From Limonium bicolor (lineage: Eukaryota; Streptophyta; Magnoliopsida; Caryophyllales; Plumbaginaceae), in assembly GCA_023374045.1 (NCBI GenBank), contig CM041778.1, positions 95,482,839-95,546,838 on the forward strand: a stretch of 64,000 nt of DNA. The letters are read 5' to 3'. The translations under genes and the position numbers were made by a program. Under the pieces are notes generated by a model, which made no database searches, had not been told where the DNA came from, and saw nothing but the letters and a program-made list of their open reading frames with translations. Positions 12,231 through 23,612 of the stretch are shown piece by piece (the first letter of the stretch is position 1; every line of letters begins with the position of its first letter).

Positions 12231-12911
12231 GTGGTGACCTCCTCCTCCCCTCTAATCTGCTTAAACTTTTATGCAGATTCCTACTGATGCAAACAGTACA
12301 ACAAGTCTTTGATGAGAAAAAACTGTGCAGAATTCACTCTTGAAGCAAATTGACTCACCTTTTCTCTAATAGTTGTCTTGGTGAATAACTTTTATAAAAT
12401 TTACGTTTCCAATAAGCTTTTGATGAGCAATTGATGACAATGTTGTATTTAGCATTGAATAATTGGTTACTCAGATTGTAAAGATGTAATTGGTTGGTCA
12501 GATTGTAAAGCACATTCTTGCTGATTTCTGTCAAACACACATTTGGATTATAAATGACGATATGAGCTGCTTCAATATGATGCTCTGGGTTGCTACTTTT
12601 AGTAGCAAATCCATCATTTTTTTTATTTTGTGCTTTGTTTTTAGTATCACAATTGTATGTGTTAGTATACATGATTGGTATACACTAAAGAGAGGTACAC
12701 ATTGTCTTTAGCAACATACAATTATGTGTTAGTATATGACTATAATTTTTACTAACATATAAAAAAATAATACTAAAATCTTATAGCGACACGATCTATA
12801 CTAACATAAAAATAAAATGATGGAATAGGTCTTAGGGTTTTTACCGACACATGTTTTATTTTTACTAACACTTATTGTGTGTTATTAAAACTGAGTTTGT
12901 TTGTAGTGGTG

Positions 12912-14080
12912 GTGGGAGACAGAGAACATCAGCAACAAATGGTGAGTATAAATAGACTAAACTATCTAGATCTACAACAAGGCACGTTTTCCTTACACGA
13001 GGAAAATATAAGCCCTTTTGGTTATTGATTTATCGAGGATCTTTTGTTGATAGAAGTTAAACATAATATTAGTAGCCTTCAAGCAAAGGGGCAACATGTT
13101 TTATATTACCATCTTGAATATGAGTTAAATAAGTCAGTGATAACATTAGCATCTTAAGGTTGTGTTCGTCTGCAGCATATATATTGTGACATATGTTAGT
13201 TTAGTCTCATTTATCTGTTTTGCTATTCGGTTAAAAGAGCATAAATGTCAGCATAAATGCCTGCAGCATATGGTGCTTTTTTTTATTTTACGCTTTCACT
13301 TCGACTTCTTTTCTCCCTCCGCAATGCAAAACTATGACTATTGATTAAAAAAACTACTTATCTTATGACATTTTTTATAAGTTACTTTATATGTTACACA
13401 TTACACAATGCTTCAAATAATATATAAAAACAGTACTACTTCTTTAGCCAAATTTAAAAAAAACCACATTAATAATACTAATTTACAATATATTATTTAT
13501 AATACCAAATAGATTAATAAAAGAAAAAAACCAATAAATATACACACTTGTTGATATATGAATTAAAATATTAAAAGGGTATACAAAATATGAATGTGTA
13601 CAAATTTATTAACAAACAAAGTTACAAAAATATAATATATAATTAAAAGTTACAATTTCACTAAATTAAATCACACAACATTATCAGAAAATTTGAAACT
13701 CTTGCTCTCTTTTTTTACACTTTCATATCTGTAAGAATTATAAAATTTTAGAAAATAGCAATATATTGTTTAGAAGTTGCAATTTTTACTTAATATATTG
13801 TTTCTCAGGTTTATATTGTAAATTTAGTACTCATATTAATATATTTTTTCTAATTTTTTCTTCTATTTTTTTTAACAAAATATAATTTTAAACTATAGTA
13901 TAATATTTATAATTGTAGTACAGAAAATGATAAACACAATGTACATAACTAACTTAACTAAGTTATGCTACAAATATGTCGCACTGCCAAATAACAGTTT
14001 TCAAAATAGCTATGAATATACAAGCATCAAATTGTCAGCAAATATATCAGCGCAAAACAACTAACCAAATATGTTACAAA
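12912..14080. other. AT-rich stretch without a gene
   Basis: The flank of the CACTA element resumes here. The sequence is strongly AT-rich, above all at 13360-13960, with only short chance frames. I see no conserved motif, RNA gene or repeat border. Confidence 0.6.
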
Positions 14081-14249
14081 TATGTTACCAAAACAACCGT
14101 TAAGGGTGAGAGAGCGTGCGATGGTGAGAGAGCGAGAAAGAGTGAGAAGGCGAGAAAGGGTGAGAGAGCGTGCAAGAGCATATGGGAATAGGAGAGGAAG
14201 ATGGAGTTCGAGACTGCCATCTTGTGGTAGTCGGCGTCGGTACCCAGTG

Positions 14250-16250
14250 AGGAAGAGCGTCTCCATCATCATGAACGGTAGGAGGTTTTCCACAGGGAGA
14301 CGGTGGCATAGCAGGGAGGTAGATGTGACCGAAGTAGCTATATGGATAAGAATTCGGGAGATTATGGGAAGAGAGGCAAGTGGGATCCCAGCTGGCATCA
14401 GAGGTCGGAATACAGTCACCTAAACCCTGTGAATGGTCGACGTCGCCCAGGCCAAGGGTTTGTTCTAGTCGTAGTTTATCTAGAGACAAGATAAATGTGA
14501 AGGGTTCTGGTTCCAGTCCCATCAACCAAGAAGGTGATTCCAGTTGCAGCACTAAAGTGAAGTTATTTATTGATAATGTTATGAGGAAAACGCCGTAGTA
14601 GGACGTCGTAAGTTTGATTGAGAAGTTTGGCGATATTAAGGAAATTTTCATTTCCTGCAAAAACTCGTCAAAATAACCCATTTTCTGTTGTTTTGGCGGA
14701 GCTCAGTGATGTGTCCTAAGTCGACGCTGTTGTAAACCCCTTCACGATAGATGTTTCACTGGTCATAGACTCTTCGCCAGAAGAGCCAAGCATGCTTGGG
14801 GGTTCAAGAGCCAGAGTGTGGAGAAGATCGACGCCGACTCAGAGCTGGGCAGGAAGCATGATGTCCAAGTTCCTTGTGTCCCTGCGGATGTAGTGGCGTT
14901 GGTAGGGCGGTTGACTTGTTGAAGGGCGAAACTTCAAACCCGGTGCAGGATTCTTACACATGTGTCGAGCAAGGCGGTGCTGGCGGGGATTCCAGTCCCC
15001 TCGGTTTTCACCCCACGATTCGCATTGGGGACATTGAGGTTGCTATTGATGCCAGTGGTGTTGAGTTCCAGGTCAAATTTTTAGATGGGAAGCTGGAGGG
15101 TTCAAAACGTCGTCTGACCCTTCGTTTTCATTCCTGTAACAGGTGCTTTTCCCCTGGAGTTGGACGCGAGGAGGTGGGTGAGAAAGGTAAGTGTGAAGCA
15201 GCGGGTACCGTTTCCAATTTGGACGTGTTGGGGGAGTGTTTGGGAGGGTGTGCAATCGATCAGAATGGGGATGTAGTATCAGGAAGTGGGGCGCTGACTT
15301 TTTACTGGAGTTGCGGTTCCCAAGTGCAACCATTTTGGAGTAATGTGTTACCTGCATATGGATATTATTGGGGTGGATACCCAATGTTAGGCTATGACCA
15401 GAATGGTTCTGCCAACTGAGGACAAGGTTATGGATAGGGAGGAGATTGGTCGAATTTGTTAGTACCCGACGTTAATAATAGGCCATTTGTTGGGTCCAGG
15501 ATTACAAGTTTTCCTCCTATTAGCCAAGGGTTTGGTGTAGCTGACCATAATACTCTGGTAGGTACTAATGGCCTGATGCCCGTCGCCCTATCTCTGTTCG
15601 TAAGCCGGTTGCCAGGCTAGGAGTGTTTCGCGATCCAGTGGCTGAAGAGATTATCAGTAGTGATTAGGTCGTGGTTCAAGACACTAGTTTGTCGCACAGG
15701 GAAGATGGTAGTTTTGAAGAGTGTTTCTTGGTAGGAATAGGGATGAATGTTAAATTAGAAGGGCGTAGGCAGTTGGATGCAGAACTTGACCATTATAAGG
15801 AAGAGTGGGGGGAAGAAGATGAGGATGGGCAAGACCTTAGAATTTTGTTCGATGAGCTAGAGTTTCCTCCAGGTTTTGAGCCGGTAGAATCTTAGGGGGC
15901 TGTAGGGCAAGACCCCGAGGAAGTTTGTGTGTGGGAAGAAGCAAGACAAACTCTGCGGGTGGCATGGGATCTTGGGTGCCCCGTTCATGATAAAGGACGT
16001 GCACTTAGAAACCTTGAAGATATCATCTGACATACAATCAAGAACCCCCCCTCCCCCCCCCCCCCCCAAAAAAAAGGCTCATGCAGTAAAGGAAGATTCT
16101 AAAACCAATGTTGTGAGACATATAGCTAAGTCAAATTTTAGCAAGGATCAGCGACTTAAGAAACCCCAATCCCTAGGATTTTGTAAATTTTCTCGTGTTA
16201 GCAAGTTCTCATGCAAGGGAAAGAGCCTTAGAAGAACTAACAATTGAAGA
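14250..16250 (+). pseudogene. Broken LINE ORF1-like gene with an RRM domain
   Basis: A plus-strand frame at about 14555-14690 reads VKLFIDNV...DVVSLIEKFGDIKEIFISC, an RNA-recognition fold with its RNP2-like strand, interrupted by three stops (two in tandem at about 14596-14601, one at about 14671). An open frame at 14874-15419 has no clear domain. A further frame at 15671-15895 is acidic and ends LEFPPGFEP, a motif common near the end of plant LINE ORF1 proteins. 15927-16247 is basic (Lys/Arg/Ser rich). The order RRM, spacer, acidic part with PPGFEP fits a plant L1-type ORF1 with several lesions. No endonuclease or reverse transcriptase follows. Upstream, 14100-14180 is a purine-rich GAGAGA/GAGCG simple repeat. 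A functional RRM gene is unlikely because of the stops. Confidence 0.45.
16045..16076. repeat. Poly-C and poly-A tract
   Basis: A run of C with one T, followed by eight or more A. It sits within the broken LINE ORF1-like gene. Confidence 0.8.
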
Positions 16251-16387
16251 AAGAATACTCCGCTAGGTCATGTAAGGGTTGTAGGGGTAAGTAGGGGCGC
16301 GGATAGTACAAAGGCTTAAATATTGGTCATTGGATCCACTTTAATTTATTTGAATGGTTGTGATTAAAACACTCATTGCACTCCTAC

Positions 16388-16846
16388 CCTAACTTGTGGC
16401 TTGGAAATCGTTAACATGTGGCTTGAAAATCGTTAACCTGTCACTTGAAAACTTTTAACCTGTCGCAGGTAAATTGTTAACCTATCGCTTGAAGACTGTT
16501 AACCTATCACTGGTGGAAGGTTAACCTGTCGTTGGTAAATGGTTAACCTGTCACTTGAAAACTGTTAACTTGTCGCTAGTAAATGGTTAACCTGTCGTTG
16601 GTAAATAGTTAACCTGTCAAGCTTAAATGGTTTACTTGTCAATTTTAAAATGGTCAACTTGCCAAACGTAAATGGTTAACCTGTCAATAATAAATGGTCA
16701 ACCTGTCACTTGAAAAATGTTAACCTATCAATCGTAAATGGTTAATCTGTCAATCGTAAATGGTTAACCTACGTAAATACTTAACCTGCCAATCATAAAT
16801 GGTTAACATGTCGCTTGTAAATGGTTAACTTATTATTTGGCTAATG
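16388..16846. repeat. 22-bp minisatellite, about 20 units
   Basis: The unit is about 22 bp, with the core GGTTAACCTGTC followed by a variable part such as GCTTGTAAAT. Copies are diverged, but the period holds for roughly 450 bp with only a few one-base slips and one short unit. Most units contain GTTAAC. Confidence 0.88.
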
Positions 16847-16847
16847 A

Positions 16848-17345
16848 CCCTAAACCCACAACCACAAACCCTAAAAACCTGTCGAGTCAGTTGCTACAAT
16901 GTAAAGTATAGAACGACTTCCAAATAGATTACCCTACCCACCAAAACACCCCAAAACCCACCCTAGTAAAGCTAAAAAACATCGAAGGTATTTTTAGGGT
17001 TTACAGTGGCGGGTTTAGGGTATAACGAACCTAAACGCGTTTCCACAAACCCTAAAAACTTGTTGAGTTAATTGCTACAATATAAAGTACAGATTAAATT
17101 CCAAATAGATTACCCTACCCCCAAAACCCACCCTAGGAAAACTAAAACGTCGAAGGCATTTTGAGGGTTTACAGTGGACGGGTTTAGGGTCCCCTAAACC
17201 CGCTACCACAAACCCTAAAAAGCCGTCGAGTTAGTTGCTACAATATAAAGTACAGAACAAATTCCAAATAGATTACCCTACTCCCAAAACATCCCAAAAC
17301 CCACCATAGGAAAGTTAAAAGGGTTTGTAGTGACAGTTTTAGGTT
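16848..17345. repeat. Three tandem 155-180 bp units with telomere-like motifs
   Basis: Three units start near 16848, 17029 and 17192. Each holds ACCACAAACCCTAAAAA-like sequence, then GTTGCTACAAT, CCAAATAGATTACCCTAC, CCAAAACCCACC, and ends TTTAGGG/GGGTTTACAGTGG. Each has CCCTAAA-type motifs on one side and TTTAGGG on the other, so a unit is bounded by inverted telomere-like heptamers. No long telomere array is present. Confidence 0.8.
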
Positions 17346-17660
17346 TAAAATACACCATACAACAATAATAATAATACACTATAAACCAATAATGATTTTT
17401 TATCGGTTCCGAAGTTTGTTGAATTCACCACTTATTACTTAATGAATCATAATATCAATTTTAATGAATCATAATACAAAATTAATGAATCATATTATCA
17501 TTTTAGTGTATGTGGTATACATGTAAACATAATTTTTTTAAAGGTTGTCAAAACATATCCATGACTGGTCTTGTTTTAAAGAGCTTGAATTTAGGTGAAC
17601 AATAATATAATTTTTTTTCATTTTGGACTTATATATTAAAAGTTACAACCATTTAAAGTT
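17340..17660. repeat. Dispersed repeat, copy 1
   Basis: AT-rich sequence (CACCATACAACAATAAT, TTATCGGTT-CGAAGTTTGTT, TTAATGAATCATAAT, ACAACCATTTAAA) matches in order the sequence at about 36990-37410. No coding capacity; type unknown. 17660-18450 shows no gene. Confidence 0.65.
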
Positions 17661-18458
17661 ATTGTTGTTGTGATAAAGATAAAAAAAGAAAAAAAATCAA
17701 ATAACCATGGGCGTGAATGTTGCGTGTTGAGAGAGAAGAAAAAGTTGAACCTCCTTCATGTATCATCCAATATCATCCAATCAGAATTGAACCTTTATGT
17801 AAAGGTAAAACCTATGCCTTTATAGAAACCTGTGCGGGGTAAGCTGTAGGGTGGAGGTAATCTTCATTTATTAGCATACAACTTCCAATGATTACCATAG
17901 TTTTGTGGTCTTTTTAACCTTGTGCCTCTAATTATAAAAAAACCACTTAACTAGGGTTAAAATGACAATTCTTAGCTGTTCATTTGCTTAAAGAAGGAAA
18001 TGTTGAAGGTTTTTCTATTTAATTGAGTCAAATTGCTTCACTGGTTTCACATATATGACCCATTCCTTCAATATTGATGTAGTGAACCAATCGAGTCTAG
18101 CATTTACTGTCACCAATATCTCGTAGGCAACTTCTATGGATAACGGATAAGCGCTACACTTTTCATAATCTCCAAATCTGTTATCTACCTAAAAAAAACA
18201 AGTATACATTACGTATACCGCACTCAAAATCATACAACCCTGAATCATCAGGGACTTTTAAAAGAGGAGAGTAGTTGCTCATATACCCTATCAAATTTTT
18301 ACTTTAAAAAAGTGCACTTTGCTAGTTTCATACCACTATTTATCAGCACGGACAGAATTTGTAGGCCGCACCACCAAATCCAATATATAAATATACCAGA
18401 AACAATTAGAATTACAAAAAAAAGATTTACATGGAAAAAAGCATACAGAACCAAAACA

Positions 18459-20540
18459 TCACCAGTAATCCCCACAAGAGCAAATTCCATCTTTAAAATG
18501 ATGGAACCGATAAGTATCCCTGACAACAATCTCCCGCTCAGCAATCTTGGACATAAGTTTAATCGCCACATGACAATCCCCACAAACCCGTAGGTTCTTC
18601 GTAATCCTGATCGGCATCGAGCCACAACTATTCATAATCGCAAAAACAACAGCCAGCTTCTCACTATGAACTGCCAAATGTTGTTGCTTCTCCTCCTCCT
18701 CCACATCATGAAGCGCAGACTCCGTCTCCGGCACATATCCAGCTTCCACCATCTTACCCACCAACACATCCAGCTCCTTATATATCTCTCGCCATTGCGG
18801 ATGTGCCCGATCACCAGCCATGAATGTGTGAACCACACCATTGAGCTCGACGTTACTCATCCCAGCTGTCTTCCTGATCCCTTTCTCCCGCATCAACAAC
18901 CTCACCACTCTCACCTCCTCCCATCTCCCAGCCTTGGCGTAGATGTTGGATAACAGAACGTAGTATGATGCTTGGTCAGGAACCATCTGAAACAAACGAT
19001 CAGCAGCTGCGAGTCCGATGGCCATGTTGGAGTGAACCCGGCATGCACCCAATAATGCACCCCAGATCCTCTCATCCGGCTCAAGTGGCATCTCTTGAAT
19101 GAATGCAAATGCCTCATTCACCCTCCCTGCACGGCCTAGTAGGTCGACCATGCAAGAATAATGCTCTATCTTCGGGGCAATTCTGTACTCCTTTGTCATC
19201 ATAGTGTAATACCTACGTCCCTCCTTCAGGAATCCTGAATGGCTACAAGCTGCCATAATGGAGACAAACGCGATTGAATCTGGAACTATGCCTTGACCCA
19301 TCATTTCGGAGAAGAGGTGGATGGCCAGCTCTCCTTGTCCATTCACACCGTAGGCAGAGACCATGGTTGTCCATGTGACAATGTCACGAGTGCGCATAGA
19401 GTCAAACACTTCCCTTGCTTCACTCAAACACCCACATTTGGCATACATGTCAACCAGAGCATTCTCTAAGGACAAATTCGGGCGGAATCTTCGCCTCTCA
19501 ATGTAGTTGTGAATCTGCCTTCCAAGTGACAAGGCGGACAGATCCCCACAAGCGGGTAGCACGGTAGCAATGGTTACCACATCTGGTTCAAACGCGGAAG
19601 AGTTCATTTCGACATAGAGATCAACCGCTTCCGTAGCCATTAGATTGTTCACATACACAGCTAACATGACATTCCACGAAATCAAGCTCCTTTTTGACAG
19701 TTGTAAGAACATCTCCTTGACAAATTCCACATTCTCCATTGTCGTGTTACTGACAGCAGGCATTAAGCTCGCCATTGTGCCACCATCCGGTCTTAAACCT
19801 GATGACATCATCTCCTTACAAACACTTAAAGCATCACCAAACTCCCCACTTTTAGCACACCCAGCAACCATCGAGTTCCAAGACACCACATCTAGACTGG
19901 ACATTTCGTTAAGCACTCTTCGTGCTTCCACTAAACACCCGCACTTCCCGTACATGGCAACCAACCCGTTCCCCGCGAACTGATTCGAAAACAGCCCCAC
20001 TTTCACAACCGCACAGTGAATCTGCATCCCAACCCACAAATTCTCGCACCCAGCAGATGCTTTCAACATGCAAGGGTAAGTATAGTGATCAGGAGCCACT
20101 GGCATACGCTTGAACAACAGAAGCGCGTCGTGGTACTGCCCCTTGTTCACGTAGCTTCTGATCATAACGTTGAGAAACACCACACTGCTATTTTTCTCAG
20201 GACTTTCTTCAAACAAGTTGCGGGTGACACCCAGTTCGCCAGTCCCGGCGTAAGCCCTCATCAATTTGATGACGAGGGATGGCTTGGTTTGAAGATTTTG
20301 GTCCTTTATGATCATGGCATGGAGTTGCTTTAGAGTCTTGGTAGATGGGTGTCCGTCCAATATATGGGCACAGAGCTCCTCTGTGGGAACTGAGATAGAT
20401 ATCAGTGTTTCCAAATGATTGACCGTTAAGTAATGGCGAGGCATACGCCCAAAACAGGATACCATCCTCAAGGGAATCATCAATGACGTGCACGAATCGG
20501 ACCGGGTTTCATGATTGTAGGTGTCGTGAGAACAGTGCAA
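18459..20540 (-). CDS. PPR-DYW protein (PLS class), organelle RNA editing type
   Basis: A single intact exon encodes 693 residues. After a short N-terminus it has a chain of P, L and S pentatricopeptide repeats, for example VVSWNSMVAGCAKSGEFGDA, LISWNVMLAVYVNN and IVTWTTMVSAYGVNGQGELA. These are followed by the E/E+ region (ACRVHSNMAIGLAAADRLFQ, YVLLSNIYAKAGRWEEV) and a full DYW domain ending CSCGDYW at the stop (18459-18461). The DYW domain has the HSE zinc/catalytic motif in HSEKLAVVF and the CGDCH zinc motif, so it should be a competent cytidine deaminase for C-to-U editing in mitochondria or plastids. The PG box reads AG. By remembered likeness it is close to Arabidopsis At3g49142. Start: Met at 20540, though Met at 20480 or 20465 is equally possible. 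The gene stands alone, with transposon debris on both sides. Confidence 0.93.
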   Translation of the reverse strand: MHCSHDTYNHETRSDSCTSLMIPLRMVSCFGRMPRHYLTVNHLETLISISVPTEELCAHILDGHPSTKTLKQLHAMIIKDQNLQTKPSLVIKLMRAYAGTGELGVTRNLFEESPEKNSSVVFLNVMIRSYVNKGQYHDALLLFKRMPVAPDHYTYPCMLKASAGCENLWVGMQIHCAVVKVGLFSNQFAGNGLVAMYGKCGCLVEARRVLNEMSSLDVVSWNSMVAGCAKSGEFGDALSVCKEMMSSGLRPDGGTMASLMPAVSNTTMENVEFVKEMFLQLSKRSLISWNVMLAVYVNNLMATEAVDLYVEMNSSAFEPDVVTIATVLPACGDLSALSLGRQIHNYIERRRFRPNLSLENALVDMYAKCGCLSEAREVFDSMRTRDIVTWTTMVSAYGVNGQGELAIHLFSEMMGQGIVPDSIAFVSIMAACSHSGFLKEGRRYYTMMTKEYRIAPKIEHYSCMVDLLGRAGRVNEAFAFIQEMPLEPDERIWGALLGACRVHSNMAIGLAAADRLFQMVPDQASYYVLLSNIYAKAGRWEEVRVVRLLMREKGIRKTAGMSNVELNGVVHTFMAGDRAHPQWREIYKELDVLVGKMVEAGYVPETESALHDVEEEEKQQHLAVHSEKLAVVFAIMNSCGSMPIRITKNLRVCGDCHVAIKLMSKIAEREIVVRDTYRFHHFKDGICSCGDYW

Positions 20541-21705
20541 TTCCCGAACTCATATGTGATGATGATCTTCTGAGTAAGATTATCAGTGTTGTATCAACTG
20601 AAGCGGCTTCATCGAGCAAACATACCCTGGCTCGTTTGGACAAATCACTGTCTAGGGACTTATCATGCGCCTGCATTATTATTGATGATATAAGTCGTAG
20701 GAGCAAACTACACAAACTTCAAAGGAGCTGTTAAAAAAAGAGCTACACTATAACAAAAAATACAGTTCGACAAGATGAAGAAGTCCCCTGCTAGATTTGG
20801 TGATTAGAATGCTCATGATCAGATACCCCACCGGGGACAAGCCAAGTGGAATGATGCCCGAACGGCTCTGGAAATCATGAAGCCCTATGGTATGTATTGG
20901 CCCCATTCTTTTGGGCCTTTTGATTGTGTAGACCAACTCAGCCCATTCTTCAAACTGTACTACCCATCTAGTATCAGTTACCCATGAATGTGGCTGCATG
21001 TTTCGAATTACATAAATGACACAAATCAGAATTTTTCCCACCACACAACATCCTCTGATTTCGCAATGCCACCAATGGAGGTAGCCAACAATCTGTAAGG
21101 TTCTTGAATCGATGGATTATTGAACATGTTGATTCCAAAACAAAACTTGATCTTATTCCTTGTGTCTTGTAACGCTTCAAAAGAATTCGAAACTTCATGT
21201 TCTAGTTTTTATTCAACTTTAATTGTTGTCGTCTATTATGACTCTCCTAAATTGCTATCATTTTCTCGCACCTTGTCTTATACAAGTATAACATATAGAC
21301 CATTAGCTTCAAGGGGGTTGTGAGATCCTAGAAGCTACACCCCTTGACTCCATTATAGTATATTAAGAAACACACTTTTTGACTTTTGAAACTAACTTAC
21401 ATATTTATTGGGTGTTGTATCTAACATAACTAGGTTTTTGATGTAAGTGAGGATAATCAGCTAGCTTACCAGCCCCATTGTCACCGATGTATTTAGATTA
21501 ATTTTGTTTGATGACGGCTGAGAGATAACCTAATAAGAGATATTAACTACTTCAACCCAAAATGTTTTAATAGACATCATGCAGATCTCAACATCGTCTT
21601 TGTCCTTTTCAACAAGGTTTTGTTCATCGGTTGTGCTACTTCATTAAGTTGTCGAATGTTGTAGGCCACCATGAATGAATTTCCTTTAGATTTTACTTGC
21701 TACAA
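20541..21705. other. Upstream region of the PPR gene, no further gene seen
   Basis: Only short unsupported frames are present (for example 20483-20734 plus, which overlaps the PPR 5' end). No clear TATA box or repeat was recognised. Confidence 0.5.
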
Positions 21706-21850
21706 CACTAGTAGAAAATAAATTTTAACACACTGTTGTTTTAGTATTTATAACACAGTTATACAGTGTGTTAAATATGACACACGTATATCGTTTCAGT
21801 TTCTATAACACGGTTGTTTTAGTATTTATAACACGAATGGTAGGAGGATG
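21706..21850 (+). mobile_element. Possible CACTA-type terminus
   Basis: The sequence starts CACTAGTAGAAAA, a common CACTA end, and is followed by subterminal repeats of TATAACAC and its inverse GTGTTA. I could not find a matching inverted end (TTTTCTACTAGTG) in the window, so the element is truncated or the likeness is chance. 21850-23600 holds no gene that I recognise. Confidence 0.4.
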
Positions 21851-23612
21851 GTGATACACAAGCAAGAGAAGAGAAGCAAATTATATTAGTACCTGAAAAA
21901 ATAGAGTGCACCAGCTTAGATTTAACTGTTATAGCTTTGTTTTTGGTTGACAAGGGTTGAAAAATTGGGCATTTAGACCGAAGGAAAGGTTGGATGAAAA
22001 TGGGAAGAGGAGAAAAGTGGTCAGGGGGTAATAGCTTAGAAAAGAAGACTAAGAAAATATAGCAGGTTAACGGAGAAAGCTCAACTTTTTAAAGGTTTTG
22101 ATAGCATAGTTGGGATCAATGATATGTGTTTCCTATTTTGCGGAAACGGATGATTGGCAATCTGCCATTTTTCTATTCACAGTTTTCTACTCTTGTTATA
22201 GCGTTAGAACAGAACCAGAGGATATTATTGTAATTGTTTGTTTGAATAGTTTCTAGCATATTGAGCATAATAAGAGGAAGTAAAACAGATTGAAAACAGA
22301 GCTCATAATAGCTGAAATATCTATATCATCTAAAATTGTACAGCAGTATAAGAAGCATTATTCTGTAAAATAGACAATGGTGCATATTAGATTTGAAATA
22401 TAAGAGCAAGAAATACCTGCCGTAACAGATTTAAAAATTTCAGTAGCAGCAGCAATTCAAAAGCAAACTGAGCAGCAATTCCGGAGCAAAGCTGAGCATA
22501 AATTGCAAGTTTCAGATTGCAATAATAGTGACACTAAATAATGTATGATAGTGTTTTCAGGTTGTCACAAAAGTGGCAAACAGTCACAATTCAGATTGCA
22601 ATATTGGCATTTAAAACAGTGGCAAAATAAAACATAAAACAGGTTGCAATATCCCCAAACAATGAAAAACAAAAACTGCCTAAGACGTTGAGTTAACACA
22701 GCAATAACAAAAGCAATACAGCATAATAAAGGAGCCGAAACACTGCTGAAACCTGTCTCTATGTATCAGCAAATAATCAGACGCAAAATAGGCTTGTAAT
22801 CCGTTATTTTATCATGCTAATAACAACACATAAAGGACATATTTTTATTGCAGTTCCTTGATGATATATTTGAACTGTCATTTTGTTGTAACTATTGCAT
22901 TTTTTAAACTGTTACAGCATGTACAATCTGTTACAGTTTTGACAAGGTTGGTATTGTAGAACAGGCATTCAACTTTAATAGTAGGCTTCTTCTCCTTCAG
23001 ATCCAGCTACTTAATTTTTACTGTTATAGCAATGTATTTCTTTTTTGAGTCAATTAAGAACATACATGTTTTTCTGTTACATTATATTTTTACTATTGCA
23101 TTTTTAAATTAAAAAGATATGATTTTTGAAGCTATTGCATTTTGTAAACTGTAAAAGCATTTACACTCTGTTACAGGATTACTATTACAGCAATGTCTTT
23201 CTTTTTTGTTTCAAGTTGATTGAATTGTCACATTTGATGGAGCTTTACAAGGTAGAAATTACAGTTTTTTGCAAACCAACGCTCAACCTATATTACCTCC
23301 TCTGTATTATCAAAACAAATAATCACCATAGCAGCAACTCATAACATTCGCACAAACAAACACTTCACTGCAGAGCTAAGTTGTTTCACATGTATGCACT
23401 ATGTTTCAGAAATTTTAACCACCATAGCAGCACTGCAGCAGAAAGCAAGTCTTTTCCTTGTGATACTGCAACTACTCCTTATTTGACAGAAGAACGAAAA
23501 CCCTACTGTAAACACAGACGAAAAAAAAGCAATAAATAGAGAAGTAGAAGTAGATGTTCATTCTTACAGAAGAAGTGTTTGAAGACATGCAATTAGGGTT
23601 TCTGTTACAGCA

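Larger units (their letters stand above)
11395..12312 (+). pseudogene. Transposon-type coiled-coil C-terminus, two exons
   Basis: From about 11395 an open frame reads GNSTSSSSLQVPHLQAKIDQ and then a heptad-like Leu/Ile pattern (LEANLANTHSVLSSLLGIMK) to a donor CAA|GTAAGT at 11593. A final exon at 12277-12312 (IPTDANSTTSL, stop) joins in frame. Short coiled-coil tails like this end many plant En/Spm-type transposon proteins. It directly follows the captured BOR exons but in another frame, so a chimeric transcript would need a splice or frame change at the junction. Assignment is by general resemblance. Confidence 0.5.
7267..12908 (+). mobile_element. CACTA DNA transposon with captured host gene exons
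   Basis: The left end starts CACTACAAAC at 7267 and the right end finishes GTTTGTAGTG at 12908, a 10-bp terminal inverted repeat with the CACTA signature. The element is flanked by the 3-bp duplication GTG (7264-7266 and 12909-12911), as expected for En/Spm-type insertion. Both subterminal zones (7280-7520 and 12700-12900) are rich in TTAGTA/ACTAAC motifs. The interior (5.6 kb) carries no complete transposase. It holds exons of a BOR-type transporter, a coiled-coil tail of transposon type, two tandem repeat tracts and a hAT MITE. No recognisable gene lies between 7940 and 10010. It is best read as a non-autonomous, gene-capturing (Pack-CACTA) element. Confidence 0.88.

Noticed and set aside
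14082..14423. Arg/Glu-rich and Ser/Pro-rich frames on both strands
   Set aside because: Produced by the purine-rich GAGAGA/GAGCG simple repeat.
16388..16846. CRISPR-like array
   Set aside because: Units of 22 bp without separate spacers, in a plant nuclear genome; it is a minisatellite.
16848..17345. Chromosome end
   Set aside because: Only scattered CCCTAAA motifs within 155-180 bp units; no telomere array.
20483..20734. Plus-strand frame with an F-box-like start
   Set aside because: Likeness is too weak, and it overlaps the PPR gene's 5' end on the other strand.
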